Shown: positions 1-8,460 of the stretch, one piece after another
How the letters are laid out: every line of letters begins with the position of its first letter
How positions within the stretch are numbered: position 1 is the stretch's first letter
Source: CALCMJ01 sp964475415
GTDB taxonomy: Bacteria > Bacteroidota > Bacteroidia > Chitinophagales > Saprospiraceae
Direction of reading: 5' to 3'
Assembly (NCBI GenBank): GCA_964475415.1
Contig: CAYYWZ010000075.1
Location: 1-19,174 of the forward strand
Length of the DNA: 19,174 nt
The notes under the pieces: model-generated
What the model saw: only the letters and a program-made list of their open reading frames with translations
Database searches by the model: none
What the model was told of the DNA's origin: nothing
Translations under genes and position numbers: made by a program

Positions 1-160
1 ATAGAATTCCTTAGATCATAATTATACCTATTCATACAAAAAAATCATTTCTTTAAGCTTTTTCTAATTCCAACGTATCTTTTCCAACCCCCTAATCACT
101 AAAGAAAAATTCTATCTAGTCTCCTTTCCAAAAGTTAAGACATTAACAATCCCATCCCCC

Positions 161-267
161 TTTGTCAGAACTATGATTTATAGGATTTTCATGATTACCT
201 TGAGTTTTATCTTCCCTTTTTTTTAATCCTATTCATCCTTTAATCAAGCAAATCCTAATTCAGACAA
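161..267. repeat. Degenerate interspersed repeat, TTGTCTGAAC type, copy 1
   Basis: The segment opens with TTTGTCAGAACTATGATTTA and closes with AATCCTAATTCAGACAA, so the outer ends are an imperfect inverted repeat (TTGTCaGAA and TTCAGACAA). Between them are repeated ATAGGATTTTCATGATTA-like and TAATCCTATTCATCC-like words. This is the layout of a common Bacteroidota intergenic repeat of the form TTGTCTGAACCAGGATTTATAGGATT, known to me from memory. This copy is diverged and probably inactive. No coding function is visible. Confidence 0.55.
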
Positions 268-282
268 TTTACGTCTCTCTCT

Positions 283-450
283 TTTTGTCTGAACACACGA
301 TCTATAAGATTCTAGCATAGTCAGAATATTTTTATTGTCATTTATCTTGTACATCTTATAAATCCTATTCTGCATTCCTTTCTAACCCCCTTAGTATGAA
401 CATGGTGTATAAGATGCTAAGATAGCTAAGATGTAACTCTATAGATTTAG
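283..450. repeat. Degenerate interspersed repeat, copies 2 and 3
   Basis: A second copy starts at about 283 with TTTTGTCTGAACACACGATC followed by TATAAGATTCTAGCATAGTC, and ends near 372 with ATCTTATAAATCCTATTCTG. A third, more decayed copy starts at about 392 (TAGTATGAACATGGTGTATA, then AGATGCTAAGATAGCTAAG). Both keep the order GAAC, then TATAAGAT or TATAGGAT, then a second GAT word seen in copy 1. The three tandem decayed copies explain most of 160-450. Confidence 0.45.
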
Positions 451-708
451 AACAAGATTCAACTACCGATAAATACTTAGAGTAACTATAATAGAAAAAT
501 ATCCATTAAAAAAGTTGAGACAGTAACCCTCCACTAGTGAAGTACCTAATAAAAATGTAAAAGGACATAAAAATATATACAAATATGTACGATAAATAAG
601 TAAAAAGAATACTTATATGTATGATTAATGCCCAAAAGTACAAATATGTCCTCTAATTATGTTGAAAATGCGCCTCTAGAATTAAAGCAAACCTTCACCA
701 CTACGTAC

Positions 709-741
709 AAAAAAAGCCACTTAAAAAAAAGTGGCTTTTTT
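709..741. terminator. A/T-flanked hairpin, bidirectional terminator
   Basis: AAAAAGCCACTT and AAGTGGCTTTTT form a stem of about 12 bp around a short A-rich loop. With a T run on either strand this looks like an intrinsic terminator that works in both directions. The gene it served is not in the window; on the plus strand it would end a transcript coming from the left edge. Confidence 0.65.
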
Positions 742-1016
742 GGTAACTAGTTTCTCAAGCTAATTACATCAGTTTCATTCGTATCGAAAAGGTTGTTTGC
801 TAATAGCTTATGTTAGCTAAGGTAATTCTCATTAATTACACCCTTTAGACCACATAATTTTAAAGGGGTCACCCTACCAAATGTTAAAATTTGCACTTTT
901 TGTATATTATTTTGTGTGTACAGATGAAAATTAGCCTTAATAAGTTCTAAATGCCTATATATATAAGCCTCAGCATATATCCATAAGGCAATATTATATT
1001 CGATTGCATCAAAAAA

Positions 1017-2426
1017 ATGAAAATGACCAGAATACAAGAAAAAATGTTCAAGGATCTTCGAGATAAATCACTGTTTAGTACGGCAGAATCCTATGGAATA
1101 GACTACCTATTTAAGGTGTTAGATCGTACAGTATATCCTACTCCAGAAGCACTTAAAGATCTTGACAAATTTGAGGAAAAACTACCTATCAAGTCTGGAG
1201 ATCCATATGAGATATTAGACCTATTATACAAATATGGAGCTCCCGCAACTGTAGCACAAATAGGCGGAAGATATTTTGGATTTGTAAATGGTAGTGTAAT
1301 TCCAGCGGGACTTGCTGCCAAGAATCTTTCCATCTTCTGGGATCAGAATACCGCACTACAAGTTATTTCTCCAATTTCATCCAAACTAGAGGTAGTGGTA
1401 CAACAATGGCTAATTCATTTATTTGGTTTTCCTAGTTCTACTGTAGCAGGATTTGTTAGCGGAACTTCTATGGCAAACTTTTGCGGACTAGCTGCTGCAA
1501 GATATAGACTACTTAAAAATAAAGATTGGGATATCACAGAGCAAGGTATGTTCGGTGCTCCGAGAATAAGAGTTGTAACGTGCAGACAAGCCCATGCTTC
1601 TATACTAAAAGCTATCTCATTAATAGGACTGGGCAAAGGTAATATCGAGTGGGTAGATGTAGATGACCAAGGAAGAATTATTCCTGATAACATGCCGGAG
1701 CTCGATGATCTAACTATTCTTATTCTTCAGGCTGGCAATGTAAATAGTGGCGCGTTTGATAACTTCGATAAGTTATGTAAAGCGGCTAGTAAAAAAGGTG
1801 CGTGGATACATATCGATGGAGCCTTCGGTCTATGGGCTGGAGCAACTAAAAGGTTAAAGCATCTTACAAAAGGTTTTGAACTAGCAAATTCGTGGGCCGT
1901 CGATGCTCATAAAACATTGAACACGCCCTACGATTCTGGAATAGTCTTATGTAATGATGCTGATGCTCTGACTTCTTCTCTTCATATGACTGGAGGATAT
2001 ATAGTTCTAGGTGAAGAACGAGATGGTATGTTTTACACACCTGAAATGTCTCGCCGATCTAGGATAATAGAATTGTGGGCTACGCTTAGATATCTAGGAG
2101 AAGAAGGCATAGATAATATGATATATGGCCTTCATGAGAGAGCCAAACAATTTTCTAGTTTACTGGATAGCTCTTCTAATTTTTCTGTGTTGAACGAGGT
2201 TGTTTTCAATCAAGTAATCGTACAATGTAAATCCGATAAACTTACCGAACAAGTAATTGCAGAAATCCAAAACCTAAATGAATGCTGGGTAGGTGGTTCT
2301 ATCTGGAATGGCAAAAAAATAATACGAATTAGTGTATGCTCATGGACAACAACAGAAGAGGATGTTATCCGTTCTGTAAATTCATTTCATAAAGCCTTTG
2401 AGATAGCAGAAAAAAAGCTAAGCTAA
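1017..2426 (+). CDS. PLP-dependent group II amino-acid decarboxylase family protein
   Basis: Fold-type I, pyridoxal-phosphate-dependent protein of the group II decarboxylase family (glutamate, aromatic amino acid and cysteine-sulfinate decarboxylase relatives). Visible motifs are the phosphate-binding SGTSMANFCGL (about 148-158), the ring-stacking His in QAHAS (about 193), HIDGAFG with the PLP-binding Asp (267), and the Schiff-base Lys in DAHKTLN (299). The length of 469 residues is normal for the family. The substrate cannot be read from the sequence; aspartate, glutamate or an aromatic acid are all possible. M1 and M3 are both plausible starts. The gene stands alone: it has a long upstream gap and converges tail to tail, one base apart, on the minus-strand operon, so the two units need termination within or beyond each other's coding sequence. 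Confidence 0.85.
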   Translation: MKMTRIQEKMFKDLRDKSLFSTAESYGIDYLFKVLDRTVYPTPEALKDLDKFEEKLPIKSGDPYEILDLLYKYGAPATVAQIGGRYFGFVNGSVIPAGLAAKNLSIFWDQNTALQVISPISSKLEVVVQQWLIHLFGFPSSTVAGFVSGTSMANFCGLAAARYRLLKNKDWDITEQGMFGAPRIRVVTCRQAHASILKAISLIGLGKGNIEWVDVDDQGRIIPDNMPELDDLTILILQAGNVNSGAFDNFDKLCKAASKKGAWIHIDGAFGLWAGATKRLKHLTKGFELANSWAVDAHKTLNTPYDSGIVLCNDADALTSSLHMTGGYIVLGEERDGMFYTPEMSRRSRIIELWATLRYLGEEGIDNMIYGLHERAKQFSSLLDSSSNFSVLNEVVFNQVIVQCKSDKLTEQVIAEIQNLNECWVGGSIWNGKKIIRISVCSWTTTEEDVIRSVNSFHKAFEIAEKKLS

Positions 2427-2427
2427 A

Positions 2428-2991
2428 TCATACTTTTGTCTTCCACTTAATATTACATCCAGCACTAGGATACTGTTGCTCGGTAATAGGATTTCCCGCT
2501 ACTATAGCGTCTAATACATTTCTAATATCCTCACCATTATTTTCTATTCCGTTACCAGGTCTTGAAGCATCCATTCTTCCTCTGTATACAAGAATAGCAT
2601 CCTTATCTACAACATAGAAATCAGGTGTGCATGCTGCATCATAGGCCTTAGCTACTTCCTGGGTTTCGTCATAGAGGTAAGGAAAAGGATAGCCCAATTC
2701 TTCGGCTAGAATTTTCATTTTCTCTGGACTATCTTGTGGATAATTTTCTACATCATTAGAAGATATCGCTATGAATCCTATACCCTTTTCTTTATAATCA
2801 TTAGCCAATTTTATTAGTGCATCATTGACATGTAATACGAATGGACAGTGATTACAGATAAACATAATCATCGTACCTACGGTCCCTGTAAGTTCCTCAA
2901 ATGATACATCCTTTTTTGAGACTACATCAGGCAAGGTAAATGAAGGTGCTTGAATTCCTAGATCTAACATATTAGATTCTGTAAGAGACAT
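2428..2991 (-). CDS. Thioredoxin-like / AhpC-TSA family protein
   Basis: A 187-residue cytoplasmic protein of the thioredoxin superfamily, peroxiredoxin-like branch. It begins with the usual strand APSFTLPDV (15-23). The active-site motif is CNHCPF (Cys46 and Cys49), followed later by ACTPDFYVVD, which supplies the cis-Pro-like TPDFY turn after an extra Cys. The CNHCP form is typical of a PRX-like subgroup usually annotated simply as thioredoxin family protein. It probably acts in thiol redox or peroxide handling, but the substrate is unknown. No signal peptide is seen. It is the last gene of a three-gene minus-strand operon, starting 11 bases after the VanY-like stop. Confidence 0.85.
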   Translation of the reverse strand: MSLTESNMLDLGIQAPSFTLPDVVSKKDVSFEELTGTVGTMIMFICNHCPFVLHVNDALIKLANDYKEKGIGFIAISSNDVENYPQDSPEKMKILAEELGYPFPYLYDETQEVAKAYDAACTPDFYVVDKDAILVYRGRMDASRPGNGIENNGEDIRNVLDAIVAGNPITEQQYPSAGCNIKWKTKV

Positions 2992-3002
2992 AATTATTAT
3001 TT

Positions 3003-3920
3003 TTATTTGAGTAAACAGGAAGTATTGACTCCCAATACATAATTCTTTACAACAGAAATGGGAGCAGCTTGTTCAGCTCCTAAAAATCCTTTTACTAATT
3101 TATCTTTCATCTTTTCTTGTGCTACTTCTGTACAAATCGTCGCTATAGGCAGATAGGACCAATGCCATTTTTCTTCTTCGTAACCGTGTGGGCGGTCAGG
3201 CCCCTTAGGGGTGTAGGGCTGACAGAAACCGTAGTTGGCAGCATTAGCTCTAAGCCAGTCATATTCAGTTTTTCCTTTTCCTGATTCGAAGTAAGAATTT
3301 GTAAATGCATTAATATCTATATCTGTACCCCAGTGATGTCTAGAAGTTCCGGGCATAGAACTATACCTAAGAATGGCAAGCGCTCTTTCGTCTCCTTTTT
3401 TATAGTAACTACTTGCATCGATATTGCCTTCTAGTTTTGTAACGCCCTTCCACTTGCGTTCCCAGATGCCTTTTTGATAATCAAAATTTCTTGTAGCTGA
3501 TTTTATTTCAAGCTTTAGGCCCGCCTTACTTGCTGCCTCATACATTTTGATAAAAGCATCATAAGTTTCCTTATGGAGATAGAGACCTGGTCGATCAGCA
3601 TATTGCTCATCTATTTTTACAAAATGTTGATCCTTAGCTGGATCAAACTGCCCCATTATATAAGTAAGATCGATATATGGATATTCATTATTCATTTCAT
3701 TTTTCACTGATGAAGTTTGCTCTACAATTGTATTCTGTACTTGATTGGGCTTTTCTACCGATTGCTTGCAAGATACAAAGAAACAAAGTGTGATAATGTA
3801 TAGTAGATTATTCAGCTTGATGTGAGATTTTCTTTTTGTAACCCAGTAAGCCTTCCTCTTTGATAAGTTTTGCAACTTCTGGTGGAAGTGCTTTTTCCCA
3901 GTTATTTTCATCTTTTGCAA
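3003..3920 (-). CDS. VanY-type D-Ala-D-Ala carboxypeptidase lipoprotein (M15 family), start uncertain
   Basis: Predicted zinc peptidase of the M15B/VanY family, acting on peptidoglycan stem peptides in the envelope. Numbered from the furthest ATG, the zinc and catalytic residues are visible: SRHHWGTDID with His195 and Asp202, and EKWHW with Glu250 and His253. A lipoprotein signal (LYIITLCFFVSC, lipobox Cys51) shows export and lipid anchoring. The furthest ATG lies 113 bases inside the upstream gene and puts an unusually long basic stretch before the signal peptide. No ATG, GTG or TTG lies close to the hydrophobic core; a TTG at 3872 and a CTG at 3815 are alternatives. The stop is certain and the start is not. 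It is the middle gene of an operon with the unknown 477-residue protein upstream and the thioredoxin-like gene downstream. Confidence 0.8.
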   Translation of the reverse strand: MQKMKITGKKHFHQKLQNLSKRKAYWVTKRKSHIKLNNLLYIITLCFFVSCKQSVEKPNQVQNTIVEQTSSVKNEMNNEYPYIDLTYIMGQFDPAKDQHFVKIDEQYADRPGLYLHKETYDAFIKMYEAASKAGLKLEIKSATRNFDYQKGIWERKWKGVTKLEGNIDASSYYKKGDERALAILRYSSMPGTSRHHWGTDIDINAFTNSYFESGKGKTEYDWLRANAANYGFCQPYTPKGPDRPHGYEEEKWHWSYLPIATICTEVAQEKMKDKLVKGFLGAEQAAPISVVKNYVLGVNTSCLLK

Positions 3921-5241
3921 TTAGATCGTATATATAATAGGGGAATATAGTTAAGTTTTCTTTATTGTACTCTGTAATTTCTATTATCTGCTTACTATCT
4001 ATAAGATGTTTGTATAAAAATTTTATGCCATCAGGCACCGGCATTGTACTAGCTGTGACAATCTCTTTGTTAGCATCTACTGCAGGATACACATACACAT
4101 TTATATTTCTATTGAATAATTCTCCAAATGCAACCAGCAGTCTACCGTCTAAGTTATTCTCATACTTTGTTCTTACGATCTCTTCGAGCTCATTTACTCC
4201 TATAACAAGACCTAGATTCTTGATCTTAAAATCCGAAAGATAATTTATAAGTCCTTGGTGATTACTACAATTAGAAACAACTACGATCTGATCTAGAACA
4301 CTCAGTAATTTTACACGACTGATGAAATCATCCTCGTCTATCTTTCCGTCAACATTAAGATTGTCCAAGGTTATCTCTGTAACTATACGTGCTCGATCCT
4401 CATCTACCGTATCCTCTTTGACAAACTGAGCAAAACCTGATTTTATAACGTCCATCGTAACCAAAGTAGGTGGTCTAAAGTGACCTCTTACCACCATGAG
4501 ATTCTTTTTATACAGAAATTCCGATCCGTGTATATTATTTCCTTTAGCATTAAATATTGCTACCTCTGTAAGACCATACTGAACTAGATAAAGAGATAAC
4601 AGTCTATTATCTAGATATTCAAAATCTGGACCTGTAAGACTAATCATATCTATCTCTATCCTTCCTCTTATTCCATCTAACAAAGAATCTATAAATGACT
4701 TAGGGTCTTTATTGTAAAAATAGCAGGCATAAATCATATTGACACCCAGCACTCCTATTGCTTCTTGCTGTAATCTGTTATCGTTATCCTTCATATTTGT
4801 ATGGATAACAAGATCATTGGGTTCACTATCTGGAGATAACTGGAAGCGCACACCTAACCACCCTTGACCCTTTATGGTCTTTTGATAATTTATGGCTGAT
4901 ACTGTATCAGCAAACACAAAAAACTTAGTCTCGGGTCGCTCTTCTTGCAATCGCTCTTCCATCAATCCATACTCATGATCGAGCATCTTGTAGAGTCGAC
5001 TCTCACAGACATAACGCTTGCTTTCTTCCATCCCATAAATCGCATCAGAATAGGTCTTATCATAAGCAGACATCGTCTTAGCTATCGTTCCTGCCGCAGC
5101 TCCCGCTTGAAAGAAATTTCGGGCAACTTCCTGACCAGCGCCTATTTCTGAGAACGTCCCGTAAATATTATCATTAAGATTTATTTCTAGCGCTTTCTGT
5201 TCTGTTTGTAAGATCTGTCTGTTGATACAAAGTATATCCAT
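3808..5241 (-). CDS. Conserved protein of unknown function, 477 residues
   Basis: I recognise this as a conserved Bacteroidota family from its opening (INRQILQTEQKALEINL, then YGTFSEIGAGQEVARNFF), but not its function. Database labels I recall for relatives (TonB-dependent receptor, nicotinate-nucleotide adenylyltransferase) do not fit what is visible. There is no signal peptide, no membrane segment and no HxGH-type nucleotidyltransferase motif. The protein looks cytoplasmic, with a Gly-rich N-terminal segment (GAGQEVARNFFQAGAAAG, 34-51), a central GNNIHGSEFLYKKN segment and a C-terminal TMPVPDGIKFLYKHLID segment. It leads a three-gene minus-strand operon, and its 3' end overlaps the VanY-like reading frame. 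The ATG at 5241 gives the family's usual start. Confidence 0.75.
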   Translation of the reverse strand: MDILCINRQILQTEQKALEINLNDNIYGTFSEIGAGQEVARNFFQAGAAAGTIAKTMSAYDKTYSDAIYGMEESKRYVCESRLYKMLDHEYGLMEERLQEERPETKFFVFADTVSAINYQKTIKGQGWLGVRFQLSPDSEPNDLVIHTNMKDNDNRLQQEAIGVLGVNMIYACYFYNKDPKSFIDSLLDGIRGRIEIDMISLTGPDFEYLDNRLLSLYLVQYGLTEVAIFNAKGNNIHGSEFLYKKNLMVVRGHFRPPTLVTMDVIKSGFAQFVKEDTVDEDRARIVTEITLDNLNVDGKIDEDDFISRVKLLSVLDQIVVVSNCSNHQGLINYLSDFKIKNLGLVIGVNELEEIVRTKYENNLDGRLLVAFGELFNRNINVYVYPAVDANKEIVTASTMPVPDGIKFLYKHLIDSKQIIEITEYNKENLTIFPYYIYDLIAKDENNWEKALPPEVAKLIKEEGLLGYKKKISHQAE

Positions 5242-5470
5242 GAATAGATTTTAAAGCTTATGATTGTTATATCTGAGATTAATTTTTACAAAAATAATAT
5301 AGTACAGGTATAGAACTATATTTTGACGTAAAACATTTGCAATAAGTACTCCTTTTTACACAATATTTCTTCCCTACACATCATAAAAAAAAGTCTTTAT
5401 TTCTACAAAAGGCAATAGCTTTCCCTCTAGATTTCTTACATTCGACTACAGGTAAATTAAGTTTTCTTTT

Positions 5471-6166
5471 ATGTCTAAGTTATATATGATTCCTATTTCT
5501 ATTGTAGAAAATGATCCATCTGCCCTAGGCAGTCATGCCATAAGTATCATCCATAACACCAGCCACTTCATTGTAGAGCGTGCGCGCACCGCTAGAAGAT
5601 TTATCAAATCTACATCACCTCCCTACACCATAGATTCTCTAAATATATATGAGATGGATAAGAATAATCCAGGCATCCATCTAGCTGAGATGAGCCGTTT
5701 ATTAAAAGAAGGCCATGATGTAGGTATCATGTCGGAATCAGGTAGTCCAGGAATAGCAGATCCGGGAGCCTTATATACTGCTGAGGCACATAAGCAAGGC
5801 TATATAGTAAGTCCCTTGTCTGGTCCTTCTTCCATACTGCTAGCGCTTATAGGATCAGGACTGAACGGCCAAAATTTTGCCTTCAATGGATATCTACCTA
5901 TCAAAGATAAACCGCTTATAAATGAGCTCAGAAAGCTGGAAAAAAAGGTCCTTCAAGGAGGAGAAACACAGATATTTATTGAGACCCCTTATAGGAATGA
6001 TCGCTTAGTACAATCCATGCTTAAACATCTTTCTCCTAGGCTGAAACTATGCATTGCTTCAGAGCTTACTGCACCCCACGAAAATATCCGCACTAAGGCT
6101 ATATCTGAGTGGAAAAAAGAAAAACTGGAGTTAGGTAAGCAAAATACCGTTTTCCTGTTAGGATAA
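5471..6166 (+). CDS. RsmI-like tetrapyrrole-methylase-fold SAM-dependent methyltransferase
   Basis: A 231-residue SAM-dependent methyltransferase of the tetrapyrrole methylase fold, closest to RsmI (16S rRNA cytidine-1402 2'-O-methyltransferase). The SAM-site loop SESGSPGIADPGA (about 91-103) is the family signature, followed by PLSGPSSILLALIGSGLNG and an ETPYRN segment matching RsmI's position. It is shorter than E. coli RsmI (about 286 residues) and lacks the C-terminal domain. Many Bacteroidota carry such a short form, sometimes beside a full RsmI, so rRNA methylation is an inference. It is transcribed divergently from the 3808-5241 operon across a 229-base gap, and nadA follows in the same direction. 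Confidence 0.8.
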   Translation: MSKLYMIPISIVENDPSALGSHAISIIHNTSHFIVERARTARRFIKSTSPPYTIDSLNIYEMDKNNPGIHLAEMSRLLKEGHDVGIMSESGSPGIADPGALYTAEAHKQGYIVSPLSGPSSILLALIGSGLNGQNFAFNGYLPIKDKPLINELRKLEKKVLQGGETQIFIETPYRNDRLVQSMLKHLSPRLKLCIASELTAPHENIRTKAISEWKKEKLELGKQNTVFLLG

Positions 6167-6184
6167 ATGCAAAAGAATTCTAGA

Positions 6185-6192
6185 TAATTTTG
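6185..6192 (+). promoter_or_regulatory. Possible -7 element for nadA
   Basis: TAATTTTG matches the Bacteroidota -7 consensus TAnnTTTG. I see no good -33 TTTG at the usual 19-21 base spacing, so this is weak. If real, transcription would begin near 6199, downstream of the alternative TTG at 6190, which supports the nadA ATG at 6256. Confidence 0.3.
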
Positions 6193-6255
6193 TTTTTTTG
6201 GAATGAAATTAGCTCTTATAATGTTTACAGATTATCATATAAAAAACAAAACCTA

Positions 6256-7266
6256 ATGTCAGAAGCTATACTTACCGCTGCGAAAGAAAAATTACACAAA
6301 AATGGATACCTAGATATAGAGGTAGATCCGACCCTAGATCTAGAAGCGGAAATAAATAAACTTAAGAAAGAAAAGAACGCTATCATACTTGCTCACTACT
6401 ATGTAGAGGGTGATATACAGGATATAGCTGATTACGTAGGTGATAGTTTAGGTCTAGCGCAACAAGCGGAGAAGACTGAAGCGGATATGATTGTATTTGC
6501 TGGTGTACACTTTATGGCTGAGACGGCTAAGATGCTTAATCCTTCTAAGACAGTGGTACTTCCGGATCTGAAAGCAGGATGCTCGCTAGCAGATTCTTGT
6601 CCAGCTCCCTTATTCAGAAAATTCAAAGAGAAATATCCAGATCACGTTGTTGTAAGTTATATAAATTGTACAGCTGAGTTAAAGACGCTTACAGACATAT
6701 GTTGTACATCTACTAACTCTGTACATATTATAGATAGCATACCAGAAGATAAGGGGATCATATTTGCGCCTGATAGAAATCTGGGTATGTACCTAAAGAA
6801 AAAGACAGGCAGAGATCTAGTATTGTGGAACGGCACCTGTATGGTGCATGAGATTTTTTCCAATGAGAAAATCACTAAGTTACAACTGATGCATCCTGAT
6901 GCTAAGTTTATCGCGCATCCAGAATGTGAGCCACATATATTAGAAAAAGCAGATTTTATAGGATCTACAAGTGGATTGATCAAGTATACAGTGGAGTCTG
7001 ATGCTACAGAATTTATCGTAGCAACGGAGGCAGGTATTATGCACCAGATGCAGAAAAAATCTCCTGAAAAGATATTTATGCCTGCACCACCCAACAATAC
7101 TTGTGCTTGTAATGAATGTCCACATATGAAGCGTAACAATATGGAGAAATTGTATCTCTCTATGAAATATGGTCTCCCTGAAATCGAACTAGAAGATTGG
7201 GTTATCGAGAAAGGAAGAGCTTGCATAGATAGGATGTTAGAGATAAGCGCTAAAGCAGGTCTTTAG
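6256..7266 (+). CDS. nadA: Quinolinate synthase NadA
   Basis: Condenses iminoaspartate with dihydroxyacetone phosphate to quinolinate in de novo NAD synthesis, using a [4Fe-4S] cluster. From the ATG at 6256 the protein has 336 residues. The cluster cysteines are visible: Cys109 in LKAGCSLADSC, Cys195 in WNGTCMVHE, and the CACNEC group (283-288) near the C terminus. Other family motifs are ILAHYYVEGDIQDIADYVGDS, AGVHFMAETAKML and HPECEP. A longer frame beginning at a TTG at 6190 adds 22 residues unlike the family (MFFWNEISS) and was rejected. No nadB or nadC is adjacent. It follows the RsmI-like gene by 89 bases. Confidence 0.95.
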   Translation: MSEAILTAAKEKLHKNGYLDIEVDPTLDLEAEINKLKKEKNAIILAHYYVEGDIQDIADYVGDSLGLAQQAEKTEADMIVFAGVHFMAETAKMLNPSKTVVLPDLKAGCSLADSCPAPLFRKFKEKYPDHVVVSYINCTAELKTLTDICCTSTNSVHIIDSIPEDKGIIFAPDRNLGMYLKKKTGRDLVLWNGTCMVHEIFSNEKITKLQLMHPDAKFIAHPECEPHILEKADFIGSTSGLIKYTVESDATEFIVATEAGIMHQMQKKSPEKIFMPAPPNNTCACNECPHMKRNNMEKLYLSMKYGLPEIELEDWVIEKGRACIDRMLEISAKAGL

Positions 7267-7458
7267 GCAGACTTATTTCATCAGAAGCTAACAAGGATAA
7301 GAAAAAATAAAACCTAAAAGCAATTTTTGCAGTCAAGTCAAGGAGCTAAGGTTGTAGTGATGATCTAGTATTTAGGCTTTATAGGATAAATTCCTTATTT
7401 TCGTATTCTTAATTGAAAAAGGTACTTAATCCAAAATAAATACGTTTTATAGCTACTC

Positions 7459-8268
7459 ATGAAAAGGACAAGTATATTATTACTTATATGCTCATGCATG
7501 TATATGAGCGGTTTCAGTCAGAAAGGCTGGGAAGCTGGTGGATGGCTAGGTGCTAGTTATTATTTTGGTGATCTCAATAATGATTACAGGCTTAACAAAC
7601 CTGGCCTAGCTGGGGGCATCGTAGCAAGAAATAATTTTAATACCAGAGTATCTACAACTTTTTCGCTTAACTACGGTAGAATAAGAGCCAGTGATAGTGA
7701 TTCGAAAAACACCTTCGAAATCCAAAGAAATCTTTCCTTTTATTCCGACGTATTTGACCTCAGCGTTTCCATGGATTTTAATTTTTTCAATTATGTGCAC
7801 GGCAGCTCTGATGAGTGGTATACGCCTTACATTTTTGGTGGCATCTCTATACTGAATTACAATCCTAAGACAGAACTTGATGGTAATACTTTTACGCTTA
7901 GAAACTTTGGTACAGAAGGACAATTCCCAGGAGAAGAATATGGCTCTATCAGTATGGCTTTCAATATAGGTATAGGATATAAGTGGGATATAACAGAAGA
8001 TCTTAGTTTCAATGTTTTCCTTGGTTCTAGACTTACGCGCACAGATTATCTCGACGATGTCAGTACGACCTATCCGCTACTTGCTCAACTGGAAGGAACC
8101 CGTGGTGCCACCGCAGTAGCCTTATCAGATAGGTCTGGTATAGAAGGATTCGCAACGGAAGGAAAACAACGAGGTGACAGCACTACGAGAGACTCCTATC
8201 ACTTTATAGGTATCGGCTTGATGAAATATTTTGGTCAACTACCCTGCCCTAAGATTTCTAACTTTTAA
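7459..8268 (+). CDS. DUF6089-type outer-membrane beta-barrel protein
   Basis: A 269-residue exported protein. The signal peptide (about 1-21, cleaved after GFSQ) is followed by KGWEAGGWLGASYYFGDLNN, the family's characteristic opening. The rest is alternating aromatic and hydrophobic strands typical of a small outer-membrane barrel, including DEWYTPYIFGGISILNYNPK and a late SRLTRTDYLDDVSTTY segment. I recognise this as the Bacteroidota DUF6089 family; its biochemical role is unknown. The last third contains a more polar region (ATAVALSDRSGIEGF) before the final strand. It is probably monocistronic, with gaps of 192 and 192 bases on its two sides. Confidence 0.8.
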   Translation: MKRTSILLLICSCMYMSGFSQKGWEAGGWLGASYYFGDLNNDYRLNKPGLAGGIVARNNFNTRVSTTFSLNYGRIRASDSDSKNTFEIQRNLSFYSDVFDLSVSMDFNFFNYVHGSSDEWYTPYIFGGISILNYNPKTELDGNTFTLRNFGTEGQFPGEEYGSISMAFNIGIGYKWDITEDLSFNVFLGSRLTRTDYLDDVSTTYPLLAQLEGTRGATAVALSDRSGIEGFATEGKQRGDSTTRDSYHFIGIGLMKYFGQLPCPKISNF

Positions 8269-8460
8269 TTTTAGTATAATTTATTATCAGATCGTACACC
8301 TTCCTACGCAGGGTCATTATGTGCGATAGCTCGTTGCTCACCCTGTCTGTTACAAACAAGGAATATATTTATAATATCTGTAGATCACTCATAATGTCTT
8401 TTACTGTAAGCTTCGATGTAATCAATTCTTTTATCTTTACAAAGAAGTATTTTTATATAG

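Larger units (their letters stand above)
1..1016. other. Gene-less region of about 1 kb
   Basis: No credible coding region was found on either strand. The stretch is very AT-rich. Positions 161-450 hold degenerate copies of an interspersed repeat, listed separately. Positions 563-652 hold a weak inverted repeat (AGGACATA and TATGTCCT arms) with the word ACAAATATGT occurring twice, and 709-741 is a strong hairpin. The sequence just before the decarboxylase (about 880-1016) presumably holds its promoter, but I cannot identify convincing -33 and -7 boxes there. Confidence 0.6.

Noticed and set aside
813..1037. 74-codon minus-strand open frame upstream of the decarboxylase
   Set aside because: It overlaps the decarboxylase start on the opposite strand, is AT-rich with no recognisable motif, and its composition looks random.
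6190..6255. Longer nadA start at TTG 6190
   Set aside because: The extra residues do not match NadA proteins and would overlap a candidate -7 element.
8309..8345. CAGGGT and ACCCTG hairpin as a terminator after the DUF6089 gene or as an attC site
   Set aside because: The stem is only 6 bp with a large loop, no T run follows, and no complementary AAC/GTT core boxes are found around it.
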